Of a stretch of DNA of 64,000 bases, positions 25,593 to 35,328 are shown one piece after another. The position numbers and the translations under genes are program-made. Under the pieces are notes generated by a model that saw only the letters and a program-made list of their open reading frames with translations, had not been told where the DNA came from and did not search any database. Origin of the DNA: Treponema socranskii subsp. socranskii VPI DR56BR1116 = ATCC 35536 (GTDB lineage: Bacteria > Spirochaetota > Spirochaetia > Treponematales > Treponemataceae); contig NZ_AVQI01000082.1 in assembly GCF_000468115.1 (NCBI RefSeq), positions 18,863 through 82,862 on the forward strand. Reading direction: 5' to 3'. The number at the start of each line of letters is the position of its first letter. Position 1 is the stretch's first letter.

Positions 25593-26483
25593 ATGCCGCT
25601 GATGAAATATTTAGAAACGAAAAATAAATATGTTCCCTATGCGCTCGTTGCGCCGGCGGTGCTCATCGTGCTGTTCGTCGTTTTTATTCCGGTGCTCAAT
25701 GCCGTTTTGATGAGTTTTCAAAATTACGATTTACGCCGGCCGAAAGAAATCGGTTTTATCGGTATGAAAAACTATATCGATATGTGTGCCGATCCGTTGT
25801 TTTGGGGCGCGCTGTTTAGGACGATTGCGTGGGTCGGTTTCGGGGTCGGCTTTCAATTTTTATTCGGCTTTTGTTTGGCGCTTTTGCTCAACCGTTATTT
25901 TATAGGCCGCGGTTTTGTCCGTTCGATCAGTATGATTCCGTGGGTTACACCCGGTGTTCTTATCGGTTTAATGTGGCGTTGGATTTTTGACGGCAACCTC
26001 GGCGTATTGAACGATTTGCTTTTGCGGACGCATATAATCCAGGAGAAGATTCCGTTTTTATCGCAGACGTCGACCGCCTTTCCGTGTGTAATCGTTACGA
26101 TTATTTGGCAGGGTATTCCCTTTTTTGCGCTGATGATTCTTGCGGGGTTACAGCAAGTACCGGGTGAATTGTACGAAGCTGCCGAAATGGACGGAGCGAA
26201 AAAGGTACAGCAGCTGCTCCATGTTACGATTCCGTCACTCAAAAATACGCTCAGCGTAACGCTGCTCTTGCGTATTATATGGGTGGCGAATTCCGTCGAC
26301 GTGATCTTCAATATGACCGAGGGAGGTCCTGCGTATTCGACGCAGACGCTCAGCGTTTATATCTACAATAAAGGAAACGCGCTCAATCTCGGCTATGCAT
26401 CGACGATGGCGATTTTGCTTGCGGTGCTGCTTTCATTGGTCGCCGTCCCCTATGTTCGTTCTACGTTTAAGGGAGAAAACTGA
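25593..26483 (+). CDS. Carbohydrate ABC transporter permease (MalF/UgpA type)
   Basis: 296 residues with six membrane segments and the EAA loop LYEAAEMDGAKKVQQLLHVTIPSLKN, which contacts the ATPase. MPLMKYL at the start leaves two possible ATGs nine bases apart. Its stop overlaps the start of the next permease by one base (TGATG). No ATPase gene is in this operon. Confidence 0.92.
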   Translation: MPLMKYLETKNKYVPYALVAPAVLIVLFVVFIPVLNAVLMSFQNYDLRRPKEIGFIGMKNYIDMCADPLFWGALFRTIAWVGFGVGFQFLFGFCLALLLNRYFIGRGFVRSISMIPWVTPGVLIGLMWRWIFDGNLGVLNDLLLRTHIIQEKIPFLSQTSTAFPCVIVTIIWQGIPFFALMILAGLQQVPGELYEAAEMDGAKKVQQLLHVTIPSLKNTLSVTLLLRIIWVANSVDVIFNMTEGGPAYSTQTLSVYIYNKGNALNLGYASTMAILLAVLLSLVAVPYVRSTFKGEN

Positions 26484-27322
26484 TGGTCATCGAATCTCGT
26501 TATCCAGGTAAAAGATTGCTGTCTTTGTTTTTGCCGCTTTTTATTTTACTCGTATTTATACTCTTTCCGTTTTATTGGACCTTTATCACATCGGTAAAAC
26601 CGGAAAGCGAACTGTACGGCGCGGTGACCTATTGGCCGCATTCGATTACTTTTGTCGCATATCAAAAATTATTTACGACGACGGTAAATTTTTTCGTTGC
26701 GATGAAAAACAGTTTGATCGTTGCGCTGTGTACGACAGTCGTGTCGCTCGCGGTATCGACATTGGCCGCATACGCGTTTTCACGTTATCTGTTTACAGGC
26801 AGAAAATTGCTGATGAGCATGTTTTTGTGCAACAATATGTTTCCGACCGTACTTTTGCTTATTCCGCTGTATTCGATCATGCGTAAAATCGGTTTGCTCC
26901 ATACACATGCATCTCTGGTATTATCGTATACGACGTTTACCATCCCGTTTTCGGTATGGCTGCTGAACGGATTTTTAAACGATTTGCCGACGTCGCTTGA
27001 AGAAGCGGCAATGATCGACGGTTGTACGCGCGGACAAGCGTTTACGAAGATCGTTCTGCCGATCCTTGTGCCCTGCCTCGTCGCTACCGGTGTCTATATT
27101 TTTATGAATGCGTGGAACGAATACACGTTCGCCATGCTGTTTACGAGTATTGCGACGCGGACAATTCCGGTTGCGCTGAAGAATTTAATCGGACAGCTCG
27201 GCGTACAGTGGGACTTGCTCACTGCCGGCGGCGTGATCACGATTATCCCCGTCTGTATATTGTTTTTCTTTGCGCAAAAACGGCTCGTCGCGGGACTGAC
27301 CGCCGGTGCCGTAAAAGGATGA
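26483..27322 (+). CDS. Carbohydrate ABC transporter permease (MalG/UgpE type)
   Basis: 279 residues, six membrane segments, EAA loop SLEEAAMIDGCTRGQAFTKIVLPIL. It pairs with the preceding permease, to which it is translationally coupled. The ribosome binding site GGGAG lies within the end of the upstream gene. Confidence 0.92.
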   Translation: MVIESRYPGKRLLSLFLPLFILLVFILFPFYWTFITSVKPESELYGAVTYWPHSITFVAYQKLFTTTVNFFVAMKNSLIVALCTTVVSLAVSTLAAYAFSRYLFTGRKLLMSMFLCNNMFPTVLLLIPLYSIMRKIGLLHTHASLVLSYTTFTIPFSVWLLNGFLNDLPTSLEEAAMIDGCTRGQAFTKIVLPILVPCLVATGVYIFMNAWNEYTFAMLFTSIATRTIPVALKNLIGQLGVQWDLLTAGGVITIIPVCILFFFAQKRLVAGLTAGAVKG

Positions 27323-27349
27323 AAATTAATAATCATTGAGGAGCGTTCT

Positions 27350-28459
27350 ATGAAAGACGTTAAAATTACGGGTATCGATACCTATTTGATCGAAACGAAA
27401 CAAAAAGGCACCTTTGCCGATTCGACGCGCAAAGTCGAAACGATCGGTTATGTCGTCGTCGATGTGAAGACCGATGCGGGCATTCACGGAATCGGCGTTA
27501 CCTATCACGAAGTCGGAGGAGAGGCGATCGCGACGTTTATACTAAAGTCGCTCGGCCCGAAGCTCATCGGGCGTTCGCCTTTCGAAACGGAAGGATTGTA
27601 CGACGAACTCGTCGCCTATATGCGCGGAGTCGGGCGAAAGGGTCTTGCATTCTGTGCGCTGAGCGTGCTCGATATCGCATTGTGGGATATCAAAGGCAAG
27701 ATCGTCGATATGCCGATCTACCGGATGCTCGGCGGAACTCGCAATACCGTGCCGTGCTATGCGACGGGCGGTTGGACTTCCTATACGATCGACCAACTTA
27801 TCGCTGAAGCGAAGACGATGGTCGAAGCGGGATTTAAAACGATAAAGATAAAGATCGGCGTTGACGGCGGAAAAAATCCGAATGAAGATGCGAGGCGCGT
27901 GCTCGCCGTCGCCGATGCGATCGGGCCGGATATCGGCATCATGCTCGACGCAAACAACGCGTTTTCATCGGCTGTTGCGCTTCGGCTTGCGTATAAGCTG
28001 CGCGATGCGAATATCACGTTTTTCGAAGAGCCCGTATTTGCGGACGACTTGCCCGGACTCGCGCGCTTTAGGGTGGCGGGAATTCTCCCGTGTGCGTCGG
28101 GCGAGCATGAATACACGCGCTACGGTGCACGAGATTTGATCGCCGGCGGCTGCATCGACTATCTGCAGTCCGATATTACACGGTGCGGCGGTTTTACCGA
28201 AGGGCGGAAGATGGTTACGTTTGCACAGGCGTACAATATTCCGTATGCGCCGCACGGTTTCGACGTCATTCACTGCCATATCGTCGCCCCATATTCGAAC
28301 GGCGCGTATCTCGAAAATCTGTTTATGTTCAACGAATTAATCGAACGTACTTTCATCGACGCACCGATTCCGCACAAGGGTATAATGACGATTTCCGATA
28401 AGGCGGGACTCGGACTTGAATTGAATTACAAAGAGCTGACTCCTTACGGAAGTATCTGA
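27350..28459 (+). CDS. Enolase-superfamily dehydratase (mandelate racemase/muconate lactonizing family), sugar-acid type
   Basis: 369 residues. The barrel carries K-x-K at Lys166/Lys168 (TIKIKIG), the metal ligands in MLDANNAF (Asp), FFEEPVF (Glu) and ASGEHEY (Glu), and a His-containing strand APHGFDVIHCH. These are the marks of acid-sugar dehydratases that remove water from aldonates or aldarates to give 2-keto-3-deoxy acids. The following SDR and DapA-type aldolase fit the next steps. Ribosome binding site GAGGAG. Confidence 0.85.
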   Translation: MKDVKITGIDTYLIETKQKGTFADSTRKVETIGYVVVDVKTDAGIHGIGVTYHEVGGEAIATFILKSLGPKLIGRSPFETEGLYDELVAYMRGVGRKGLAFCALSVLDIALWDIKGKIVDMPIYRMLGGTRNTVPCYATGGWTSYTIDQLIAEAKTMVEAGFKTIKIKIGVDGGKNPNEDARRVLAVADAIGPDIGIMLDANNAFSSAVALRLAYKLRDANITFFEEPVFADDLPGLARFRVAGILPCASGEHEYTRYGARDLIAGGCIDYLQSDITRCGGFTEGRKMVTFAQAYNIPYAPHGFDVIHCHIVAPYSNGAYLENLFMFNELIERTFIDAPIPHKGIMTISDKAGLGLELNYKELTPYGSI

Positions 28460-28499
28460 GTCTGCCGCGAATATCGTAATAATTTTTAGGAGAAATACA

Positions 28500-29330
28500 A
28501 TGAAAGATCCGTTATTCGACGTTTCCGATAAGATCGTGATCGTCACCGGAGGGTTGGGGCAGATCGGCGCGGAACTGGTAAAAGAATTCCATCGCCGCGA
28601 TTCGAAAGTTGCCGTCGTCGCGCGCAGCGTAAGCGTCGAGCGAATCGAAAAAGTGCTCGGAAGCGAGCTTGCAAAAAGCGGCCGCATTTTTCCGTGCGCC
28701 GTCGATATTCAAAGCAAAAGCGAAATAAACGCGTTCCTCGATACGCTCGAAAAAAAATGGGGAACTCCCGACGTGCTTGTAAACAATGCCGGTATCGATA
28801 CGCAGCCGAGCGCGCCTCCGGAAGTATCCGGTCCCTTTGAAGATTTTCCGGAAGAAGTGTTCCGCGAAGTCGTAAACGTAAATCTCGTCGGTACCTTTCT
28901 CATGACGCAGGCCGTCGGGAGACGGATGGTGCTTGCAAAAAAAAGCGGCTCGATTATCAATATAGGTTCCATTTACGGCATGGTGAGTCCTGTGCAGGAC
29001 ATCTATGCGTACAAAAAAGAAAAGACGGGCATCGCGTTTATTAAACCGGTTGCATACTCGGCTGCGAAAAGCGGCATATACAATCTTACGCGCTACTGCG
29101 CTACGTATTGGGGAAAGCAGGGGATCCGTGTCAACACGTTTACGCCGTCAGGTGTCTTCCGCGATACGCAGGACAAAGAGTTTCAGGCAAATTATTGCAA
29201 CCGTATGCCGGTCGGACGTATGGCGCAGGCCGACGAATATAACGGTGCCATTATTTTCCTTGCGTCGAACGCTTCAAAATATATGACCGGTTCCAATTTG
29301 GTTATGGACGGAGGATGGACGGCATGGTAA
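28500..29330 (+). CDS. Short-chain dehydrogenase/reductase, sugar-acid type
   Basis: 276 residues of the classical SDR fold: cofactor loop TGGLGQIG, NNAG, catalytic Ser in NIGSIYG, YSAAKSG with Tyr and Lys, and a C-terminal NLVMDGGWTAW. An insert around VQDIYAYKKEKTGIAFIK lies between Ser and Tyr. Probably oxidises or reduces a keto-sugar acid in the pathway of the neighbouring dehydratase. AGGAGA ribosome binding site. The last seven bases overlap the aldolase gene. Confidence 0.88.
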   Translation: MKDPLFDVSDKIVIVTGGLGQIGAELVKEFHRRDSKVAVVARSVSVERIEKVLGSELAKSGRIFPCAVDIQSKSEINAFLDTLEKKWGTPDVLVNNAGIDTQPSAPPEVSGPFEDFPEEVFREVVNVNLVGTFLMTQAVGRRMVLAKKSGSIINIGSIYGMVSPVQDIYAYKKEKTGIAFIKPVAYSAAKSGIYNLTRYCATYWGKQGIRVNTFTPSGVFRDTQDKEFQANYCNRMPVGRMAQADEYNGAIIFLASNASKYMTGSNLVMDGGWTAW

Positions 29331-30205
29331 AAAAAACACTCGATCGTTCGGCGGTGTATTCGGCGCTTTTGACGCCCTACGATAAACATGGCGAACTGAA
29401 TGTGACTATGCTGCGGAAATTGGTGCGGCACGAAGCGGATTCGGGAGTCGAAGGATTTTATTGCTGCGGTTCGTCGGGCGAAGGGCTCTTGCTTTCCGAC
29501 GACGAGCGGAAGACGATCGCCGAAGTCGTGCTGGAGGAAGCCCGCGTGCCGGTCATCGTGCATGTCGGCTCTCTCAATACGCGCAGCGCGATCGACTTGG
29601 CAAAGCATGCCGAAAAAGCCGGCGCCTGTGCGGTATCCGCGATTCCGCCGATCTATTATCATTATTCGCAGGAAGAGATCAATCGATATTATCTCGATAT
29701 CCTCTCTGCGGTCGATATCGGAATCATCGTATACAATATCCCGCAGTTTACCGGTATTTCGTTTACGACGGCAAATCCCCTGCTGAAAAACGAGCGGGTT
29801 GTCGGGATTAAACATACGTCGATGAATCTCTACGATTTGGAACGCATAGGTAAAGCGTATCCCGAAAAAATTTTGATAAACGGCTTTGACGAAATCTATG
29901 CGAGTGCGCTTGCAGCAGGGGCGACGGCGACGATCGGGACGACGGTAAACGTTTGTCCGAAATTGTTCCTTGCGATTCGAAATGCGTTTGCGGCGGGTAA
30001 AAACGAAAAAGCGCACGCGGCACAGTGCAGGCTGAACGATGTCGTACAGGCCTTTGTAGACACGAACGTTTTTCCGGCTGCAAAGTATGCGCTTTCGCTG
30101 CAGGGATTCGATATCGGTCCGTGCCGTAAACCTTTCGCGCCGCTTTCCGCCAAACAAAAAAAGATCGTCGAAAATGCGATACGCGATATCGCCGATGTCT
30201 TATAG
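29324..30205 (+). CDS. DapA-family aldolase (2-keto-3-deoxy-acid aldolase-like)
   Basis: 293 residues of the dihydrodipicolinate synthase/N-acetylneuraminate lyase fold. Schiff-base Lys163 in GIKHTS and Tyr137 in YNIPQFTG are present, as is the GSSGEG loop. I chose ATG 29324, seven bases after GGAGG inside the SDR gene. In this setting it most likely cleaves a 2-keto-3-deoxy acid to pyruvate and an aldehyde. A true dapA is less likely because the gene sits in a catabolic cluster while dapB is elsewhere (39790). Confidence 0.87.
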   Translation: MVKKTLDRSAVYSALLTPYDKHGELNVTMLRKLVRHEADSGVEGFYCCGSSGEGLLLSDDERKTIAEVVLEEARVPVIVHVGSLNTRSAIDLAKHAEKAGACAVSAIPPIYYHYSQEEINRYYLDILSAVDIGIIVYNIPQFTGISFTTANPLLKNERVVGIKHTSMNLYDLERIGKAYPEKILINGFDEIYASALAAGATATIGTTVNVCPKLFLAIRNAFAAGKNEKAHAAQCRLNDVVQAFVDTNVFPAAKYALSLQGFDIGPCRKPFAPLSAKQKKIVENAIRDIADVL

Positions 30206-30317
30206 GTCTGATGTCGAGTTCGGAAAGCATAAACTGATGAAGCCGTGCTTTCGGCGAGAATTTCGTTCGCTGTAATTTTGTTAATGTGTTTATTTATTTT
30301 TTTACTAGGAGGAAAAT

Positions 30318-31316
30318 ATGAAAAAATCGATTACGGCGGTTTTAGCCGCAGTGAGTATCGGAAGCGCCGTCTTCGGCGCGGATGTAAAAAAATCGGGAAG
30401 CAAACCGGTTAAATTGATCGTCTATTCTCCGGGCAACGCGACGAGCGTACCGACAAAGACGATTGCAAAGTATGCCGAACTCGTCCGCGCGGCGTCGAAC
30501 GGTACTATCGTTATGGACGTGCACTCGAGCGGCGAACTCGGCAACGATGCGGAAGCGCTGCAGTCGACGCGCATGGGTACGATCGATGTCATCTTTGCCG
30601 GTACGTCGGGATTTACGAGCTTTTACGACAAGGCGAAAATTCTCGATTTGCCGTTTTTGTTTTCGAGTGCGGAAGACGCGTATGAAAAAGTAAACGGCGC
30701 GATCGGCGAAAAGATATTCGCAAACCTTCCGTCGGTCGGTCTCGTATACCTCGCCGAAGGCGATAACGGTATGCGTCACATTGCGACGACAAAGCGTCCC
30801 GTCCATACGGTGGATGACGTAAAGGGATTGAAGATTCGGGTTCCGACGAGCAAAATGTATCTCGATGTGTGGTCGGCGCTCGGTGCTACGCCGGTTGCGC
30901 TTGCGCTGAACGAGCTTGCGATCGCGCTTTCCAACGGTACGGCGGAAGCGCAGGACAATGCGACCTACCATCTCGTAGCGAATGCGACCTATGACGACAT
31001 CAAGTATTACAGTTTTATCAATTATATGTGGATGGGATGTACGATGGCCGTCAATCAAAAGAAATGGAAATCGCTCAGCGCGGAGCAGCAGAAAATTTTG
31101 AAAGAGCAGGCTGTCATTGCCGCAAAATATTCTTTCGACACTATCGCGCAGGACAATATAAGCGCGATGGAAGTTTTGAAAAAGGCGGGTGTCCAATTCG
31201 ATATGAATCCCGATATTAAGAGTTTTAAAAACAAATTGGGCGGATCAAAATACTACGCCCGCTATGCGTCCGAAAGCTGGTACGATCAGTCGATCGTCGA
31301 TCAGCTTGCAAAATAG
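30318..31316 (+). CDS. dctP: TRAP transporter substrate-binding protein (DctP family)
   Basis: 332 residues with signal peptide (MKKSITAVLAAVSIGSAVFG). DctP family traits: SSGELGNDAEALQSTRMGTIDV, LPFLFSSAEDAY, and the conserved Arg in GLKIRVPTSKMY that binds the ligand carboxylate, followed by NELAIALSNGTAEAQDN. TRAP systems import acids such as uronates with Na+. AGGAGG ribosome binding site. Location after the aldolase suggests a sugar acid. Confidence 0.92.
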   Translation: MKKSITAVLAAVSIGSAVFGADVKKSGSKPVKLIVYSPGNATSVPTKTIAKYAELVRAASNGTIVMDVHSSGELGNDAEALQSTRMGTIDVIFAGTSGFTSFYDKAKILDLPFLFSSAEDAYEKVNGAIGEKIFANLPSVGLVYLAEGDNGMRHIATTKRPVHTVDDVKGLKIRVPTSKMYLDVWSALGATPVALALNELAIALSNGTAEAQDNATYHLVANATYDDIKYYSFINYMWMGCTMAVNQKKWKSLSAEQQKILKEQAVIAAKYSFDTIAQDNISAMEVLKKAGVQFDMNPDIKSFKNKLGGSKYYARYASESWYDQSIVDQLAK

Positions 31317-31322
31317 TTTTCA

Positions 31323-31380
31323 AACGGCGGGTTTTGAAAGTATCGATATAATAAAATTATGCTTTTCAAAACCCGTCGTT
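31323..31380 (+). terminator. Stem-loop after the TRAP binding-protein gene
   Basis: Arms at 31323-31340 and 31362-31380 pair over about 17 bases with one wobble and one bulge, enclosing an AT-rich 21-base loop. No T run follows. It separates the binding-protein gene from the membrane genes. Confidence 0.55.
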
Positions 31381-31422
31381 CAACTGACACAGCAAAGAAT
31401 TTATTTTTAAGGCGCGTACGCT

Positions 31423-31914
31423 ATGAATATGTATAAAAAAATTCTTGACGGTTTTATCAAAATTGTGTGTGTGCTGCTTATCGTTTCCGTGCTCGGAATC
31501 GTGGCGCTCATGCTCAACGAGCTTGTCATCCGTAATGTCCTCAATAAATCGTTTCGCGGTATGACGGAGCTTGCGGGGCTTTTGTTTTTGTGGATGGCGT
31601 TTTTGGGGATCACCGTTTTATACGACAAAGAGGAACTCATATCGATCGATATGATTTACAGCAGGACGCAAGGAAAGGTGCGCACGGTATTTTGGTTCGT
31701 GCGGCACGCGGTTACGCTCGGTTTGGGCATTGTTATGATCGTTTCGTTTTGCGGTTTATATCCGTTTGTGGTTACGGAGTATTATTCTTCGATGCCGAAC
31801 TTTTCAAAAATGTGGCAGTTTTTACCGCTTGCCGTAAGCGGCGGCTTTTTCGTATTGAAAGCCGTTTACAATATCATCGAAAAATCGAAGCAGCTGAGAG
31901 GTGACGGAAAATGA
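31423..31914 (+). CDS. dctQ: TRAP transporter small membrane subunit (DctQ)
   Basis: 163 residues with four membrane segments and the DctQ-family block AGLLFLWMAFLGITVLYDKEELISIDMIY. It partners with the large subunit, whose start overlaps its stop by four bases. An ATG six bases further in is an alternative start. Confidence 0.88.
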   Translation: MNMYKKILDGFIKIVCVLLIVSVLGIVALMLNELVIRNVLNKSFRGMTELAGLLFLWMAFLGITVLYDKEELISIDMIYSRTQGKVRTVFWFVRHAVTLGLGIVMIVSFCGLYPFVVTEYYSSMPNFSKMWQFLPLAVSGGFFVLKAVYNIIEKSKQLRGDGK

Positions 31915-33182
31915 TCGTTTTTTTTGCGGTATTTATTGTTTTCTTATTGATCGGCATGCCTATCAGCATTTCCATCGGCGCGAGCGCCGTTATCGGTTGT
32001 CTTAACCTCGGCTATCCGCTCATGGTCATCGGACAAAAGATGGTTTTCGGCATCGATTCGTTTTTGTTGATAGCGATTCCGCTTTTTATTTTTGCGGGAA
32101 ATCTGATGAATGCCGGAAAGATTACCGACCGGATTTTCAATTTCGCGAATTCTCTTGTAGGCTGGATTCCCGGCGGATTGGGACATGCGAATATCGTCGC
32201 GAGTTTGATATTTGCCGGAATGTCGGGCAGCGCGGCCGCCGATGCTGGCGGGCTCGGTACGATCGAAATGGAAGCGATGACGTCGAAAGGCTACGATCGG
32301 GATTTTTCCGCAGCGGTGACGTCCGCGTCTTCCGTCGTCGGGCCGATCTTTCCTCCGTCCATTCCGTTGATCATTTACGGTTCGATCGCGAGCGTGAGCG
32401 TATCGAAATTGTTTGTCGGAGGCGTCGTACCCGCCGTATTGATCGTCGCAACGATGATGATTCTGACGCTTATCATCTCATTAAAAAGAGGCTATCCGCG
32501 GGAGCGCTTCAATATAAAAAAATTAATAATCGAATTCTCGCGTTCCATTTTATCGATTATCACGCCGCTTATCATTTTGAGCGGATTTACCGCGGGCTTG
32601 TTTACGCCGACCGAAGCTTCGTGCGTCGCCGTCGTGTATGCGCTCGTCATTGCGATCTTCGTATACCGGACGCTCGATCGGAAATCGTTTATAAAATGCG
32701 TTTTGGACAGCGCCGTCACTTCGGCAAATACGCTGTTCATCATCGGCACATCTACGCTGTTTACGTATGTACTGGTACGCGAAGGCGTTTCCGGAAAAAT
32801 CGCGGATTTTATCGCAGGCGTAAGCACCAATCCCGGCATCGTGATTTTAACAATCAATATTATTTTGTTGGTGCTCGGCATGTTTATGGAACCGGGTGCA
32901 ATACTGACGCTCATGCTGCCCGTCCTCATTCCGATTGCGCAGCGCTTCAATCTCGATATGGTGTATTTCGGTGTGATAGTCGTATTGAATCTTATGATAG
33001 GTCAGGTGACTCCTCCATTCGGGGTATGTCTGTTTATCGTAGGCGACGTCGGAAAAGTAAAGCTCGAACGGCTGTACCGCGCTATCGTTCCGTTTTTGAT
33101 TCCGCTTATCGCCGTGCTGTTTTTATGCGCTTATTATCCGCCGCTCATCACGTGGCTGCCGAACGCGCTGCTCGGTGAATGA
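31911..33182 (+). CDS. dctM: TRAP transporter large membrane subunit (DctM)
   Basis: 423 residues, about twelve membrane segments. DctM signatures: LLIAIPLFIFAGNLMNAGKITDRI, MSGSAAADAGGLGTIEMEAM, FPPSIPLIIYG and GQVTPPFGVCLF. It forms the Na+-coupled channel with DctQ and DctP. It is the last gene of the sugar-acid locus. Confidence 0.93.
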   Translation: MIVFFAVFIVFLLIGMPISISIGASAVIGCLNLGYPLMVIGQKMVFGIDSFLLIAIPLFIFAGNLMNAGKITDRIFNFANSLVGWIPGGLGHANIVASLIFAGMSGSAAADAGGLGTIEMEAMTSKGYDRDFSAAVTSASSVVGPIFPPSIPLIIYGSIASVSVSKLFVGGVVPAVLIVATMMILTLIISLKRGYPRERFNIKKLIIEFSRSILSIITPLIILSGFTAGLFTPTEASCVAVVYALVIAIFVYRTLDRKSFIKCVLDSAVTSANTLFIIGTSTLFTYVLVREGVSGKIADFIAGVSTNPGIVILTINIILLVLGMFMEPGAILTLMLPVLIPIAQRFNLDMVYFGVIVVLNLMIGQVTPPFGVCLFIVGDVGKVKLERLYRAIVPFLIPLIAVLFLCAYYPPLITWLPNALLGE

Positions 33183-33323
33183 CGGTATCTCGCAGTACAT
33201 ACAATCGTTTGCTCGCAAGCGTTTGACACGACCAGCCGTTGCGTACGATCGTTTGCGTGTAATTCTTTCGTACGAGCAATCGCTCTCGTTTACTAACGCA
33301 TTTTTTTTCGGTATAGTTTCCGT

Positions 33324-35225
33324 ATGATTCGAAAAAATGCGGTCGTGCTCTATAAAAATCAATGCGCCCTCGTCACCGATGTCGAAGGTGAAAAATATGC
33401 GATTCAATACTGTCCTTCGGCGGCTGCGACGGGAAAAAAATCGTACGTATCGCTGAAAGTGCGTGAAAAAGATATCGTGCCTCTGCATGCGGGGCCCGCT
33501 TCGAGTCTCGATGCGCTTCTTTCGTTTTCCGACGGCGCGCTCTCCGCTCAGCTTTCCGAAGCTTACGAACTGCTTCGATCCGATCCCGGCACCGCATCGT
33601 CGTCCGTCCCTTTTGCCGATATCGCCGAGCTTATGCGTCCGTCTTTTTCGGCGGATGAAAGTTTTGCCGTCTATAAAGCGATTTCCGAAAGCGATGAATT
33701 TGCCCTCGATACCGCATCTTTTAAATCAGGTACGCTTGCCTTTGTGCCGCGGAGCGAAGAGGAAACAGCGGCATTAAAACAAAAGGCATACGAAAAAGCG
33801 CACGAAGGAGAACTGCGCGCGGCCTTTATCAAGCGGCTCAAACAAAAAAAACTCGAACTTCCCGGCGACTCCAAGTATATGAGCGAAGTCGAATCTCTCG
33901 CGCTCGGTCAGACCGACAAATCGAAGGCTATGGCGGAGGCGGGTTTTTCGCAGACGCCCGAAAAGGCGCACAAGCTGCTCATCGATACGGGCGTATGGCC
34001 TCTTACGCGCAATCCGTATCCGACACGCTACGGGCTTTCGATGACGTCGGCATCCGAGGGGCTTGCCATTCCGCCCGAAGAAGAGCGGCTTTTCGTGCAA
34101 AGCAGGGCATACGCGATCGACAACGCGTGGTCGGAAGATCCCGACGATGCGATTTCGTGGGACGGCGAATACCTGTGGGTACATGTCGCCGATCCGGCAT
34201 CCAGCGTCATGCCCGACAGTTCGATCGACAAAGCCGCGCGAGAACGCGGAACGACGCTGTATTTGCCTGAAGGGACGAGCCGCATGCTCGCCGAAACTTC
34301 CCTTGCCGATTACGCGCTCGGTTTGAACGAGAGGAGCCGCGCGCTTTCATTTCGGATTTTATTCGACGACAAGGGCGGCATTTCCGACTGCGCGGTTTTT
34401 AAAACACTTGTCAATGTCGAGCGTCTTACCTATGAAAAAGCGGATGCGCTGAAAGATTCGCCCGAATTGAAACCCTTGTTCGATATCGCAAAACGCAATA
34501 TCGAACGGCGGAAGAGGGCGGGCGCCTGTTCCGTCGATTTGCCCGAAGTGCATATCAGTGTCGATGGAGAGACGAAAAAAGTTTCGATCGAACCGGAAAT
34601 CCGCTACGAATCGGGCGATACGGTGCGAGAGATGATGCTCCTTGCAGGAGAAGGCGCGGCGCGTTTCGCGTTTAAAAACGGCATTCCCTTTCCGTACGTA
34701 AGTCAGGAAGCGCCCGCTATTCCCTCCGATCTGCCTTCGGGACTTGCCGGCGATTTTCGTTTGCTTCGCTGTATGCGAAAGCGCAGCGTCGGCATTACGC
34801 CCGCGCCTCACGCTGCGATCGGCGTTTCGATGTACAGCCAAGTGACCAGTCCTCTCCGCCGTTACGGCGATTTGATCGCACACGAACAGCTGCGCGCGTT
34901 TATGGCCGGCAGGCCGCTCATCGACAAAGACGATATGCTTACGCGCATCAGCGAAGGTGATATCGCGTCGATTGCCGCACGGAAAGCATCGCGGTGCAGT
35001 GAAACGCACTGGAAGCTCGTATACCTTTTGCAAAATCCCGAGTGGACGGGGGAAGCTGTGTGCGTCGATAAAAAAGACAAACAGATTCAGCTCTATATTC
35101 CGTCGCTCGATATGCAAACCTTTATTGCCCCGCAAAAAAAATATGAACTCAACGATACGCTTGAAGTCAAGGCGGCGAATATCGATATCCCGCAGCAGAC
35201 CGTCGTGTTTGTGCCGAAAGATTGA
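33324..35225 (+). CDS. RNase II/R-family exoribonuclease (RNB domain)
   Basis: 633 residues. The RNB domain begins near residue 255 with AYAIDNAWSEDPDDAISWDG, which holds the metal-binding Asp cluster, and continues through VHVADPASSV, LNERSRALSF and SQVTSPLRRYGDLIAHEQL. The N-terminal 250 residues are less conserved and I see no clear cold-shock domains there. It degrades RNA 3' to 5'. It is shorter than typical RNase R (about 750-800) and closer to RNase II length. Stands alone. Confidence 0.85.
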   Translation: MIRKNAVVLYKNQCALVTDVEGEKYAIQYCPSAAATGKKSYVSLKVREKDIVPLHAGPASSLDALLSFSDGALSAQLSEAYELLRSDPGTASSSVPFADIAELMRPSFSADESFAVYKAISESDEFALDTASFKSGTLAFVPRSEEETAALKQKAYEKAHEGELRAAFIKRLKQKKLELPGDSKYMSEVESLALGQTDKSKAMAEAGFSQTPEKAHKLLIDTGVWPLTRNPYPTRYGLSMTSASEGLAIPPEEERLFVQSRAYAIDNAWSEDPDDAISWDGEYLWVHVADPASSVMPDSSIDKAARERGTTLYLPEGTSRMLAETSLADYALGLNERSRALSFRILFDDKGGISDCAVFKTLVNVERLTYEKADALKDSPELKPLFDIAKRNIERRKRAGACSVDLPEVHISVDGETKKVSIEPEIRYESGDTVREMMLLAGEGAARFAFKNGIPFPYVSQEAPAIPSDLPSGLAGDFRLLRCMRKRSVGITPAPHAAIGVSMYSQVTSPLRRYGDLIAHEQLRAFMAGRPLIDKDDMLTRISEGDIASIAARKASRCSETHWKLVYLLQNPEWTGEAVCVDKKDKQIQLYIPSLDMQTFIAPQKKYELNDTLEVKAANIDIPQQTVVFVPKD

Positions 35226-35328
35226 CAGCGTAAAACGAATATTTTATACTATTTTCATATTCTTTTAATCGTTTCAAAAGCAAACGACTTTTGAAAAGGT
35301 TTCCAATCTACAAATATAGAGGTGTATT

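Noticed and set aside
29324..30205. DapA (dihydrodipicolinate synthase) for lysine synthesis
   Set aside because: The gene is embedded in a catabolic sugar-acid locus and overlaps an SDR gene, so a keto-deoxy-acid aldolase role is more likely, though the fold is the same.
33183..33323. Repeated ATCGTTTGC-like words before the RNase gene, considered as a repeat array
   Set aside because: Only two imperfect copies, no regular spacing and no spacers, so neither CRISPR nor a clear repeat.
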